In this document: in pieces, positions 55,390-64,000 of the stretch
How the letters are laid out: each line of letters begins with the position of its first letter
Position numbering within the stretch: the first letter of the stretch is position 1
NCBI GenBank assembly: GCA_027924585.1
Contig: BSBM01000608.1
Span: 6,326,501-6,390,500 of the forward strand
Direction: 5' to 3'
DNA from: Larix kaempferi
Taxonomy: Eukaryota > Streptophyta > Pinopsida > Pinales > Pinaceae
DNA: 64,000 nucleotides
Translations under genes and position numbers: made by a program
The notes under the pieces: generated by a model
Seen by the model: only the letters and a program-made list of their open reading frames with translations
Told to the model about the DNA's origin: nothing
Database searches by the model: none

Positions 55390-58300
55390 CTAACTTAGAG
55401 TATTTACAGCACAGCATATATCTGGCCTAGTATTTGTTAAATACATCAATGACCCAATGATTTGTCTATATAGAGTTAGGTCCACTAGTTCCGATGAGTC
55501 ATTAACTAATAACTTCAGGTTGGAGTCCATGGGAGTGGCCATGGGTTTACATTCCAACATATCAAACCTTTTCAGAATCTCCATAGCATACTTACCTTGA
55601 TTCAGAAAGATTCCTTTTGGTTCTTGCCATACTTCTAAACCTAAGAAGTAGTGCATTAATCCGAGATCTTTCATCTCGAATTCTGAAGAAAGATTCTTCT
55701 TGCTTTTAATAATCTGTTTCTCATTTCCGGTTAGAAATAGATCATCTACATATAACAATAGTATAACTGGTTCATCATCCATCACTTTGAGATAAAGATT
55801 TGGGTCAGCTTTACTCTTGGTAAAACCCATGCTAGTTAAGAAATTGTCAATCCTTCCATACCAATCCCTGGGAGCTTGCTTCAACCCATATAATGCCTTC
55901 TTCAGTTTGCATACATGAGTTCTTCCGTCTTTAACCTCAAACCCTTGTGGTTGTTCTATGTACACTTCTTCTTCAATTACACCATTCAGAAAAGCTGTCT
56001 TAACATCCATTTGATGTAATTTCCACTTCATCATAGATGCAAGTGCCATGATAGTTCTAATTGAAGTATACCTAGCAATAGGTGCAAATGTTTCTTCATA
56101 GTCAATTCCCTCCTTCTGAGAGAATCCTATGGCTACAAATCTTGCCTTATATTTTTCAATGCTACCATCTGCAGCATGTTTTATCTTGAAAATCCATTTG
56201 GAAGAAACCACACTTTTATCTTTTGGTCTGGGAACTACATCCCATACATCATTTTTCATTATTGACTGATATTCTTCTGTCATTGCTTCTATCCATTCCT
56301 TCTTCTGAGCTGCCTCTTCATAGCTAGTAGGTTGTTGATCCACAAGATCACACATCAAGGCCATATAGTTGGATACTAGCTTTGGTTTCTTTCTTTCTCT
56401 AGTGGAGCCTTCAGGAGCTCCATATCTTTCAGCGCCTTGAATAATATTTCTAGCCCATGCTGGACTTCTTTTCTTAGATAAATCTGTAATAGGAGGTTCT
56501 TGTGGTTCCAACATGTCATGATCCTTTGGTGAATCATCTTCAAGGATGTGTACAGCCTCTGTGATTCTAGGAGATGGATCTTCTTCATAGATTTCTTCAA
56601 GTTGGCACTTCCTAGATTTCTTGAGAGCTGCTTCTTCATCAAATGTTACATCTCTACTTATTTCTATATGATGAAATCCTGGTATGTAAATTCTGAAGGC
56701 TTTGGATGATTCACAATAACCAACAAATATTCCCTTCTTACCAGAAGGATCCAACTTGGTTCTCTTTTCTTTTGGAATCTGGATGTACACAGGACACCCA
56801 AATATTTTAAGATGACTTACCTCGGGCTTCTTTCCTGTAAACACTTCTTTTGGAGTTTTGAAATCAAGAGCACTATGGGATAGTCTATTTTGCACATATA
56901 CTGCTGTCTTAGCTACTTCCGCCCATAGATACATGGGAAGATCTTGGTCATGTATCATAGTCTTCACAGCTTCCATGATGGTTCTATTTTTCCTCTCAGC
57001 AACCCCATTTTGTTGGGGATTGTAGGGAGTGGTTAGTTCTCTCTTAATTCCGGCTTCTTTACAAAAGTCTTCAAAGTCTTTTGAAGTATATTCTCCACCA
57101 TTATCTGTTCTGAGAATCTTGATTCTCTTTTCTGAGAGATTTTCTATTAGAGCCTTGAACTCTTTGAACTTTCCAAAGACTTCATTCTTACATTTTAGAA
57201 AGTATATCCAAGTTTTCCTTGAATGGTCATCAATGAATGAAAGATAGTATTCAAACCCACTTAGAGAAGTGGTGGGCATTGGTCCACATACATTTGAGTG
57301 TATTAGCTCCAAAATGCTCTTAGTCTTTGTTTCACTCTTTGGAAAGGGGTTCTTGACATTCTTCCCTTTCTTACACCCTTTACATGAGCCATCATGATCA
57401 GCCTTCAAGTCTGGTAACCCTATGACCACCTTGCTTACATAAGGTAAGGCTTTGTAGTTAATGTGAGCTAATATTTTATGCCATAGCTCACTGGGGCTAG
57501 GGATTTCATGAGCAAGGGCAGTTTCTGGATGACCCTTGAGCTTATGGAGACCTCCTTCTTCTTCACCAATGACAACTGCATCTTTAATTGACTTTCCTTT
57601 GGACCACATGAGTACTTGTCCATCTATGAAAGCCACCCTAAAGCCTTTCTTATCTAGTGCCGAGATAGAGAGAAGGTTCTTCTTTAAACCTGGTACATAT
57701 AAGACTTCTTTCATTTTCAAGGGTGTTCCAGAATCAAGCTTGTAGCTTGCTTCACCAATTCCCTTGATGGGATATTGATAATCATCTCCTAGAGATACCT
57801 TTTGGGGTGAGGACTTTTCTTCAATTCTTGAGAAAGTTTTCTTTTGACCTGTCATGTGCTTTGAAGCACCACTATCAATGAGCCATGTATCTTCACCAGG
57901 AGACACAGATCTAGAGAGTGCAGAAAATAGGACATATTCTTCTGGATCTTCTTTCTTTACTATAGATCTTTTCCTTTGAGGCCTTTCCTCCTCTTCTTCT
58001 TCTTCTTCTTCTTCTTCTTCTTCACTATCATCTTCTGCCATATGTGCATGATGTCTTTTGTGAACAAACTTCTTCTTCTTCTTTCCTGGAAAGGTACAGT
58101 CTTTAGCATAGTGTCCTAGTTTAAAAAAACTATAACATTGGACTGTGGAGAGGTCTCTTTCTGAGTTTGTTCCTCCTTTCCTTTTGAATCTATGAGAGGG
58201 TTGAGACCTTTTGTAGTTCACTTTCTTGAAGTGGCCTCTCTTTCCTCTTTTGGTGTGGGTGGCCAAAGCTTGGTCATCTTCTTTGAGAAGAGCTTCTATG

Positions 58301-58866
58301 TTGGCTACCCTAGCCTCTTCTTGAACACAATCCTCCCATACTACATCAAACTTCATGCTTTCTTTTCTGGCACACATGGTTTGTATGAAAGATTCCCAAG
58401 GTCTAGTGAGACCATTTAGGGCAGTCATCACAAGTTCATGTTCATCAAGAGTATCACCAATGGCATCTAGTTGCTCCTTGATTAGAGAGACTCTTGAGAA
58501 GTAGTCATGAATGGATTCTCCTTTGTGCATCTTGGTACTCTTCAACTGAGTCCTTAGGTTCATCTTCCTATTGATGTTCTTTCCTTCATACATTCTTCCT
58601 AGGGCATCATACATTTCCTTTGGAGTCTTCTTGGAAGCCACTTGGGGAATCGAGTGGTCTTTAATAGAATCAGCTATGATTCTCTTTTCCCTAATCAAAT
58701 CCTTCCTATGATTCTCTTTGGCTTCATCTCCTTCTGGTTCTGCAACTTCATCTTTGACATAATGAGCAAGATCATTCTCTTCAAGAATGAGACCAATTCT
58801 GTATTTCCATGCTCGAAAATTCTCTATGCCTTCTAGCTTGTCTTCAAGCTTAGTGTTTGGAGCCAT
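55390..58866 (-). CDS. C: copia gag-protease-integrase-RT polyprotein, 1158 codons open
   Basis: Translation starts at MAPNTKLEDKLEGIENF. Gag occupies about residues 1-230. The zinc knuckle at about 244-257 reads CYSFFKLGHYAKDC, with the second Cys replaced by Phe. A run of about 14 Glu follows. The protease at about 325-335 (WLIDSGASKHMTG) has an intact catalytic Asp. The pre-integrase zinc region is near 440-510 (LWHKILAHINYKA, CKGCKKG). In the integrase core the first catalytic Asp is Asn (LIHSNVCGPM, residue about 525, codon 57292-57294); the second Asp (DNGGEYTS) and the Glu (NGVAERKN) remain. RT at about 890-1150 has DVKTAFLNG, KKALYGLKQAPRDWYGR and LLYVDDLFLTG intact. It ends at an amber stop, so the full protein would lack RNase H. 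Integration by this copy is unlikely. Confidence 0.95.
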   Translation of the reverse strand: MAPNTKLEDKLEGIENFRAWKYRIGLILEENDLAHYVKDEVAEPEGDEAKENHRKDLIREKRIIADSIKDHSIPQVASKKTPKEMYDALGRMYEGKNINRKMNLRTQLKSTKMHKGESIHDYFSRVSLIKEQLDAIGDTLDEHELVMTALNGLTRPWESFIQTMCARKESMKFDVVWEDCVQEEARVANIEALLKEDDQALATHTKRGKRGHFKKVNYKRSQPSHRFKRKGGTNSERDLSTVQCYSFFKLGHYAKDCTFPGKKKKKFVHKRHHAHMAEDDSEEEEEEEEEEEEERPQRKRSIVKKEDPEEYVLFSALSRSVSPGEDTWLIDSGASKHMTGQKKTFSRIEEKSSPQKVSLGDDYQYPIKGIGEASYKLDSGTPLKMKEVLYVPGLKKNLLSISALDKKGFRVAFIDGQVLMWSKGKSIKDAVVIGEEEGGLHKLKGHPETALAHEIPSPSELWHKILAHINYKALPYVSKVVIGLPDLKADHDGSCKGCKKGKNVKNPFPKSETKTKSILELIHSNVCGPMPTTSLSGFEYYLSFIDDHSRKTWIYFLKCKNEVFGKFKEFKALIENLSEKRIKILRTDNGGEYTSKDFEDFCKEAGIKRELTTPYNPQQNGVAERKNRTIMEAVKTMIHDQDLPMYLWAEVAKTAVYVQNRLSHSALDFKTPKEVFTGKKPEVSHLKIFGCPVYIQIPKEKRTKLDPSGKKGIFVGYCESSKAFRIYIPGFHHIEISRDVTFDEEAALKKSRKCQLEEIYEEDPSPRITEAVHILEDDSPKDHDMLEPQEPPITDLSKKRSPAWARNIIQGAERYGAPEGSTRERKKPKLVSNYMALMCDLVDQQPTSYEEAAQKKEWIEAMTEEYQSIMKNDVWDVVPRPKDKSVVSSKWIFKIKHAADGSIEKYKARFVAIGFSQKEGIDYEETFAPIARYTSIRTIMALASMMKWKLHQMDVKTAFLNGVIEEEVYIEQPQGFEVKDGRTHVCKLKKALYGLKQAPRDWYGRIDNFLTSMGFTKSKADPNLYLKVMDDEPVILLLYVDDLFLTGNEKQIIKSKKNLSSEFEMKDLGLMHYFLGLEVWQEPKGIFLNQGKYAMEILKRFDMLECKPMATPMDSNLKLLVNDSSELVDLTLYRQIIGSLMYLTNTRPDICCAVNTLS

Positions 58867-59334
58867 ATTATCTTGGGGGAGTCCAAGAGATAAGAGACAG
58901 AGTAGTACTTACCCAGAAAGATTACCTTTTTACCTTTCCGGATCCTGGGACAGAATTTCTGGATTATCGCACTTTTGGTAAAACTAGGGTTTGACTTTCC
59001 AAGAGTTCTACCCAACCAAAAAGTTCGATCTAGGGCTCAAAAGATTGGTTTTGAGAAGGGCTATCCAGCCATGTAATCAGAATTCAATAATGCCAACTTT
59101 TTGCTGAAACCAATTTCTGATTTATCGCACTTTTGGTAAAACTAGGGTTTGGATTTCCCAGAGTTCTACCCAACCAAAAAGTTTGATCTAGGGCTCAAAA
59201 GATTGGTATTGAGAAGGGATATCCAGCCATGTAATCAGAATTCAATAATACCAACTTTTTGCTGAAACCCTAACTTTCACCGAAGAGAGAGAGAGAGGTA
59301 TTCTTACCTTGTGAAAGATGTCCTATTCAGTCTA
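58867..59334 (-). other. C: leader between primer site and gag
   Basis: Non-coding leader of about 470 bp, dominated by the 158-bp duplication listed separately, with a short purine-rich agagagagag tract near 59284-59296. Confidence 0.8.
58954..59269 (-). repeat. C: 158-bp tandem duplication in the leader
   Basis: aatttctggattatcgcac at 58954 recurs as aatttctgatttatcgcac at 59112. Both copies carry gttctacccaaccaaaaagt and cagccatgtaatcagaattc. They differ at roughly ten positions. Confidence 0.93.
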
Positions 59335-59346
59335 GCTCTGATACCA
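59335..59346 (-). other. Primer binding site of element C
   Basis: The minus strand reads TGGTATCAGAGC adjacent to the 5' LTR, a perfect initiator-tRNA-Met site. Confidence 0.95.
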
Positions 59347-59837
59347 TGTTAAGTTTAAACCAAATAGACTTGCAAGATCACTGAAAGAAACATAATCACA
59401 AGATAGACACAGAATTTACCCTGGGAAACCCTCATGGGGTAGAAAACCCAGCAAAGCTTTCCTCAATAAGATGATCAACCAAAATACAAGATGTGCTCCC
59501 TCCTTCTCTACCTCCTTAGCAGATCTCCCAGACAAGTGCGCTACTTTTCTGAGTTGTGCAAGTATGTCTAATGAGGCGTTCACCTCCTCTATTTATACTA
59601 ACTCCCGACTGACTATAATACCTAATGGGGCCGACCTCTCCTGGAGAAGTCTAATAACCCCTAAAGTATAAGATCAAGACCGACCCCCACATGGTGGGTC
59701 TAATAACCCTATTTACCACAAACCCCCGGAGGAATAATCATCGCCGGATACATGATAGGGTTACCTCAGAGGGATGAAACATCTCCGGAATAATAATGTA
59801 CAAATTAAAATATTCTTAGAAGTTACAATATTCAACA
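59347..59837 (-). repeat. 5' LTR of element C
   Basis: 491 bp. A minus-strand TATA box (tataaat) lies at about 59591-59597, the likely promoter, with gggttattagac words upstream of it on that strand. Confidence 0.95.
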
Positions 59838-60920
59838 AGAAAGATGCGCCTTGTTGAGATGGTCAAGTTGGTATACTCCAAATTTGAAAACTCCAAAATT
59901 TGACCCCTCAAAATTGCCTTTGAAACTTCTGGATTCACTGGACAGGACCCTGAACTAGGGTTTGATAAATCCCACCCTTCTTCCCAACCAAAAGGTTCGA
60001 TCCAAAGCTCTAAAATTTGATTTTTCTGAGGAGCTTCCTGCCGTGGTCACAGACTTAAAAATTTCCAACTTTTGCAGAAGCCCTAATTTTCCATCTTTCC
60101 GATCAAAATCCCAAATTAGGGTTTGATCAAGCATGGCCTTCTACCCAACCAAAAAATTCGATATTGGTCTCTAAATTTCGATTTTGATGAGGATCATTTA
60201 GCCATGGTCTCCGATTCCCAAAATTCCAACTTTCTCCGAAGCCATAAATTCCCGCAGCAGTGACAAGCCAAGAATGAAGGTGCTCAGAATCCAAATATGT
60301 TTTGATAGAAATATGCACCTGATTATTTCTGGTTCATATCTGAAATTATGAATCCACAGGGTATGAAACATCGTCCTGTTGTAGCCTGACCTATCATCTT
60401 TCCAACCCCATAGGTCTGACCTCCATTGGATTCTCTGAGAGAGATTTATTCCAGGTGTCGCAACGTGACCTGTTTCTGGGATAAAACAGAAGAGCGAACT
60501 TGTATGGAGTGCCACATGTCACTGGTTCAATTTTGGCCTCTTAAAAACTTACCTGAGAAACTACAATCCATTTTCGTATTGTCACTTTTGATGAAATTTC
60601 ATTTGGAGCTTCCTAGCCCAAGTTGTGACCTTTGTTCCTAGGTCACCTGTTTATGACTGAGATCTGGAAGAGGCAGAAACCCTAGATTGTATTGATCATA
60701 AAACACAAATTACAACGAATCAGATGTTGTTCTTTGGACACAAGATACATGGGGATGTTATCTACGACCTATACAATTTTCAGATCCCGAAATTTCACCA
60801 AAATGTATTTATAGCGAAATTTCCACGATGACTGGTTTTTTCTATATCAATCCCTAGCCTCCAATTTGTCACAAGTGCAACAAGTCTCATAAATGCCATA
60901 TCATGCCTTCCTTCAAGCTA
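59838..60920 (-). other. A: leader, part upstream of the C insertion
   Basis: This is homologous to B's leader. Two copies of the caaccaaaa(a/g)(a/g)ttcgat block lie near 59984 and 60145, about 160 bp apart. No coding frame is supported. Confidence 0.75.
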
Positions 60921-60932
60921 GCTCTGATAAGA
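60921..60932 (-). other. Primer binding site of element A, two changes
   Basis: The minus strand reads TCTTATCAGAGC, against the consensus TGGTATCAGAGC. Confidence 0.8.
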
Positions 60933-61568
60933 TGTTAGTTTTTCATCATTTAAATCAATATATCTAGGATCTTAATTGAAATAACAACATGTATAGCATA
61001 TCAAACATAAGAGACAAGAGACAAGAGACACAAAACATTTCACTGGGGAAAACCAAGAAGGTGAAAAACCCCACAACTTCCTCAGAGATAGAATAAGCAT
61101 CAATACAAGGATCACCATGATCAAACCCAAGAGATACATATCTTCAGCAGCATGCTCCTCGTCCACTTGTGCTCACTCCTCCTCTCTCTCACTAATGCGA
61201 AGTGACTGAATAATAGAATGTGTAAAATGAGAAAGACACACTATCTATTTATACACTAACTTGACTTGCCCTTTACTCAACTAGTTCGGCCCCAACTTAA
61301 CCACTTAACATAATGCTAACTGGGCCAACCCCTCTAGGGTGGTCTAATAACCCTTTGACCCACATGACTCATATAGGGCCGACCCCATCAAGGTGGTCTA
61401 ATAACCCATCAAGTATAAGTTACAATACTTACAATATAACTTGCGACACTTGCAAGTACACATGACGACAATTCCAATCGAAGGAATAATACATATCCGT
61501 TGGGGATACAATAAAGTACAAATGTAATATATAGTTGAATATCTTCCGAAGTTACAAATACATCAACA
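60933..61568 (-). repeat. 5' LTR of element A
   Basis: 636 bp. A minus-strand TATA box (tataaata) is at about 61246-61253. Repeated ggtctaataaccc words lie near 61340 and 61396. Confidence 0.93.
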
Positions 61569-62152
61569 CACTAAGGAGGAACTAAACAGGCTCACTCACA
61601 GCCATGGTTTCACACAAACAATCATGCTAAGCCAACACACAGTTGGGTTTATCAAGCATGCAAGAGACAAAGGAGTAGGATGCTAAGCTAGTGAGCTCAA
61701 CCAAAGAGCTACAGGAATCTCAACTAAACTCAAACAGTCATGGCACCCACAATACCTACCACACCCAACACAAGGAAGGTCCCATTCTCTGCTACACAGT
61801 CCCTTAGGCGCCCCTTCCCTCCAATGCTATTCAGGGTGGGCATAGAAAGGTCCAAGCTGCTAAATCCTTGAGATTATGTCCTTCACTAAGTTTATCAAGT
61901 AGTTCCAACCTATGTTCTCTCTTCTTCTTTGGTATTTTATTTCAATATTAATCTTTACATCATCTTACAATGCTCCATGGCTTAACAACACATGGATACC
62001 ATAATATCAAATACTTGTCGTTTTAATAAAATCTGAGCATACACTAGCAGGGCCTTGTCCTTGAGCTTCACGCTAGGGAAACATACATTGCATGTATACA
62101 ATATTTACATTAAAATCCAATATATACCAAGGGTCAAAATGGGGGTATTACA

Positions 62153-62384
62153 TCCTCTCTGTTTAACAAGCCCTTAACTTGTTCATGTTTCATGTTCCAA
62201 TTTCCAAGGAAGAAGGAACAATGTCTTAACTTGTCCATGTTTCAATATATGTTTCCCTTGGATGTTAGCTACAGATTTTACTTGTCCATGTTTATTTGTG
62301 CATATTGTTCATCTTTCATGTTTCAATATATCTTACCCCTCTATGTTATCTAACTATGTCACATGTTCATGTAGTGCTCTAGAT
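62153..62384. other. Unassigned sequence right of D4
   Basis: It begins with the tcctc duplication of D4. Words such as cttgtccatgtttca recur loosely. No gene is seen. Confidence 0.5.
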
Positions 62385-62830
62385 CTCTAGAATACAATGG
62401 TGCCAAGACCATTGCCTCTATGCATCTAGTATGCCAAACTAAATAACGCATTCTACATATATTTTAGAACATGCCATGACTCCACCCAACCTTGTTTTTC
62501 AAATGGTGCCAAGGACTATAGCATACAATGGAAATAATTCCACTTCCATATCTATGGCTCTAGTGTGCCAAAATTGAAAAATGCATACACAACCAAAATC
62601 CACAATGCCGAGGAAAATAGCCTTACAATGGAAACAAGCCCAATTCTGTATGTATGTCTTCATTATGCAAAAATCATAAAACTATGCAAATAATCAAAAA
62701 CATGCCATGACTCTACCCAATATAGAAGTGGTTGTTATGCCAATCGTGCCAAGGCCTATACCAAACAATGGAAACAAGACCAATTTTGTCTCTATTGCTA
62801 TGTTATGCCAAAATATAAAATGCACTATGT
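62385..62830. repeat. Degenerate tandem repeat, about four units of 100-130 bp
   Basis: Each unit has acaatggaaacaa or a similar word, a gtgccaagg-type word, and a tatgccaaaa...aaaatgcat end. Identity between units is low. Confidence 0.65.
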
Positions 62831-64000
62831 ATTTTTGTTGTACAAACAAAACAAATCAATCAATCTAGAACATCTTAGAAAATGCACTCTGTAATTTTTA
62901 TTGTAGTGTGCAAGTTTATTGTAGTCATGGTGAGAGTGCATGCATATTCCTGTACAAGGTCTTCGATGAGGTGTGCCACCATAGGTTCACAGTTACAACG
63001 CAATTTATTCGATGAAGACTCGCAACAGGTGAAGGGAAACAACATTACTTGTAGTGATAATGGACATCAAAATGTATTACCCCAGGGGGTTTATAACCAC
63101 AACCATTCCCATGTGCCTAGATAGTCCAATGAGACTGAGGTTGTTCATGATTTGCCTCAGCCAAATAGGGTGCAAGCTTCAAGTGTAATGAAGAAGAACA
63201 ATTCCATCAGAGGGTGGAAAAAATAGGATATGCTGGCATTGCAATTAATGATGTAGAATTCCATGGATGTTCAGCTTGAGTAGCTTCCAAGAAACATGGC
63301 ATTGCCACCACATCACTACACTACTGGATAAATGGCCTGCCACATACAAAGCGCAAAGGGCCCCTATTATGGAAAAAATTGCACAAGTGCACTCTTCCAC
63401 TTGGCGAGGGGCTAATCCTTGTAGGTTGTTTCAAGGCCACGGTCCTTGGATCCCCTTTTGTATGGTTGGTATTCCTCCAAGTGATCCTGTAAGATATTGT
63501 TAGTGTAGTTCACATTCAAACATGAAAATATTGATGAAAATAAAATAAAATATATGGGGGAAAGATGCAAACTCCAACAACAACCCAAAGGTATGCTAAA
63601 CCACTCTTTTATTGCCCAATGGAATAGTTTTTATACAACACCTAGGAGGTGAAGTCTTCAGGGGAAGCCAACAATATCCCTTAGGGAGGCCTTTCTTATC
63701 CAAACTAAATTCTAAGTAGGTGGAATAAAAATGGAGAGAAACACTTTTCCCTTGATGGTAGGTGGAAAGCAAGCTTGGAAATGCTTATAATGGTAGGAAA
63801 TGGTGGGTGATGAGGAAGCTCCAACTCAAATCCAATAGAATAAACTTGCTCTAATTTCTCTCTACAAAATGAATGACAATGGCTTCCTTTTATAGGCCAA
63901 GAGGTGGCCATCAAATAACTAGATCCAATTGTGAAATCTCCTCCTACATGAACTGGTTCCAAGGTACACAAGGGGGTTGGTTAATGCTCCCAAGTGTGTG
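62831..64000. other. Unassigned sequence at the right edge
   Basis: Short frames on both strands (62882-63124, 63267-63503, 63705-63971) show no recognisable domain. I see no LTR ends, primer site or RNA gene. Confidence 0.5.

Larger units (their letters stand above)
52371..59837 (-). mobile_element. Element C: nearly complete copia retrotransposon in A's leader
   Basis: This 7467-bp element has perfect 5-bp duplications agaaa (52366-52370 and 59838-59842). Its two 491-bp LTRs differ at 9 positions (about 1.8%), making it the youngest dated copia here. Minus-strand order: LTR, initiator-tRNA-Met primer site, leader with duplication, single gag-pol frame, 1.9-kb repeat-filled tail, purine tract, LTR. 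It is related to but distinct from A/B, with shared LTR and leader words. Only two stops and a few point changes separate it from an intact element. Confidence 0.96.
40629..61568 (-). mobile_element. Element A: degenerate copia retrotransposon carrying B and C
   Basis: Perfect 5-bp duplications cacta flank it (40624-40628 and 61569-61573), inside D4. Its LTRs are 636 bp each and differ at about 31 positions (about 4.9%). Removing B and C leaves about 6.5 kb. The primer site and 5' LTR are on the right. RT and RNase H relics remain. Gag is only a remnant, and protease and most of integrase are replaced by a spacer shared with B. It is defective by itself. Confidence 0.92.
40184..62152 (+). mobile_element. 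D4: solo-LTR-like element of family D, split by element A
   Basis: Perfect duplications tcctc flank it (40179-40183 and 62153-62157). The left part (40184-40628) and right part (61569-62152) together make about 1.02 kb. Landmarks match D3: cccaaccata, cccccgagctggg, the actaaggaggaact junction now split by A, gggccttgtccttgagcttc, and the end GGGGGTATTACA. The left end reads TATCAAGTCCC, so the TG is mutated. No internal region or coding potential is seen. Confidence 0.78.

Noticed and set aside
56376-57745. Additional frames on both strands within C's gag-pol region
   Set aside because: Shadows of the 1158-codon copia frame in other phases.

Overview
The window looks like intergenic DNA from a large, repeat-rich seed-plant genome. 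The retroelement proteins are plant-type Ty1/copia and chromodomain or Tat/Athila-like Ty3/gypsy. Primer sites match plant initiator-tRNA-Met (TGGTATCAGAGC) in four elements and the TGGCGCC-type site in a fifth. I found no convincing intact host gene. A gymnosperm would fit this density of nested elements, but the sequence alone does not settle the species.

Layout. Positions 1-8133 are unassigned host sequence with low-complexity repeats and one small patch (about 4.69-5.98 kb) that could be a broken gene. Positions 8134-32577 are one long gag-only gypsy-like element, G (minus strand, TSD ggtat/ggtac). Its left LTR was split by a solo-LTR-like insert D1 (8760-10369) and by copia element E (11466-25554, TSD tatgt). 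E itself carries D2 (12816-14238, TSD tggtt), a solo-LTR-like insert F (15084-16053) and D3 (19476-21133). Positions 33848-39672 are a complete chromodomain gypsy, P (minus strand, TSD attaa, 193-bp LTRs). Positions 40184-62152 are a nest: D4 (TSD tcctc) contains copia A (40629-61568, minus, TSD cacta). A contains copia B (42675-49641, plus, TSD aaact, inside A's pol) and copia C (52371-59837, minus, TSD agaaa, inside A's 5' leader). The last 1.8 kb is unassigned apart from a degenerate tandem repeat.

How the parts relate. A and B are one degenerate subfamily: both keep an RT/RNase H relic but have a shared non-coding spacer where most of gag, protease and integrase should be. C is the most complete copia. 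It has one gag-pol frame with two amber stops, and an Asn replaces the first integrase catalytic Asp. P has one uninterrupted frame with ten in-frame stops, each of a codon type that a single C-to-T change could have made. By-eye LTR divergence (A about 4.9%, B about 4.3%, P about 2.1%, C about 1.8%) agrees with the nesting order. The D family occurs four times, always as a single TG...CA-type unit of 1.0-1.7 kb with no internal region. All coordinates, TSDs and mismatch counts were read by hand and should be confirmed by alignment.
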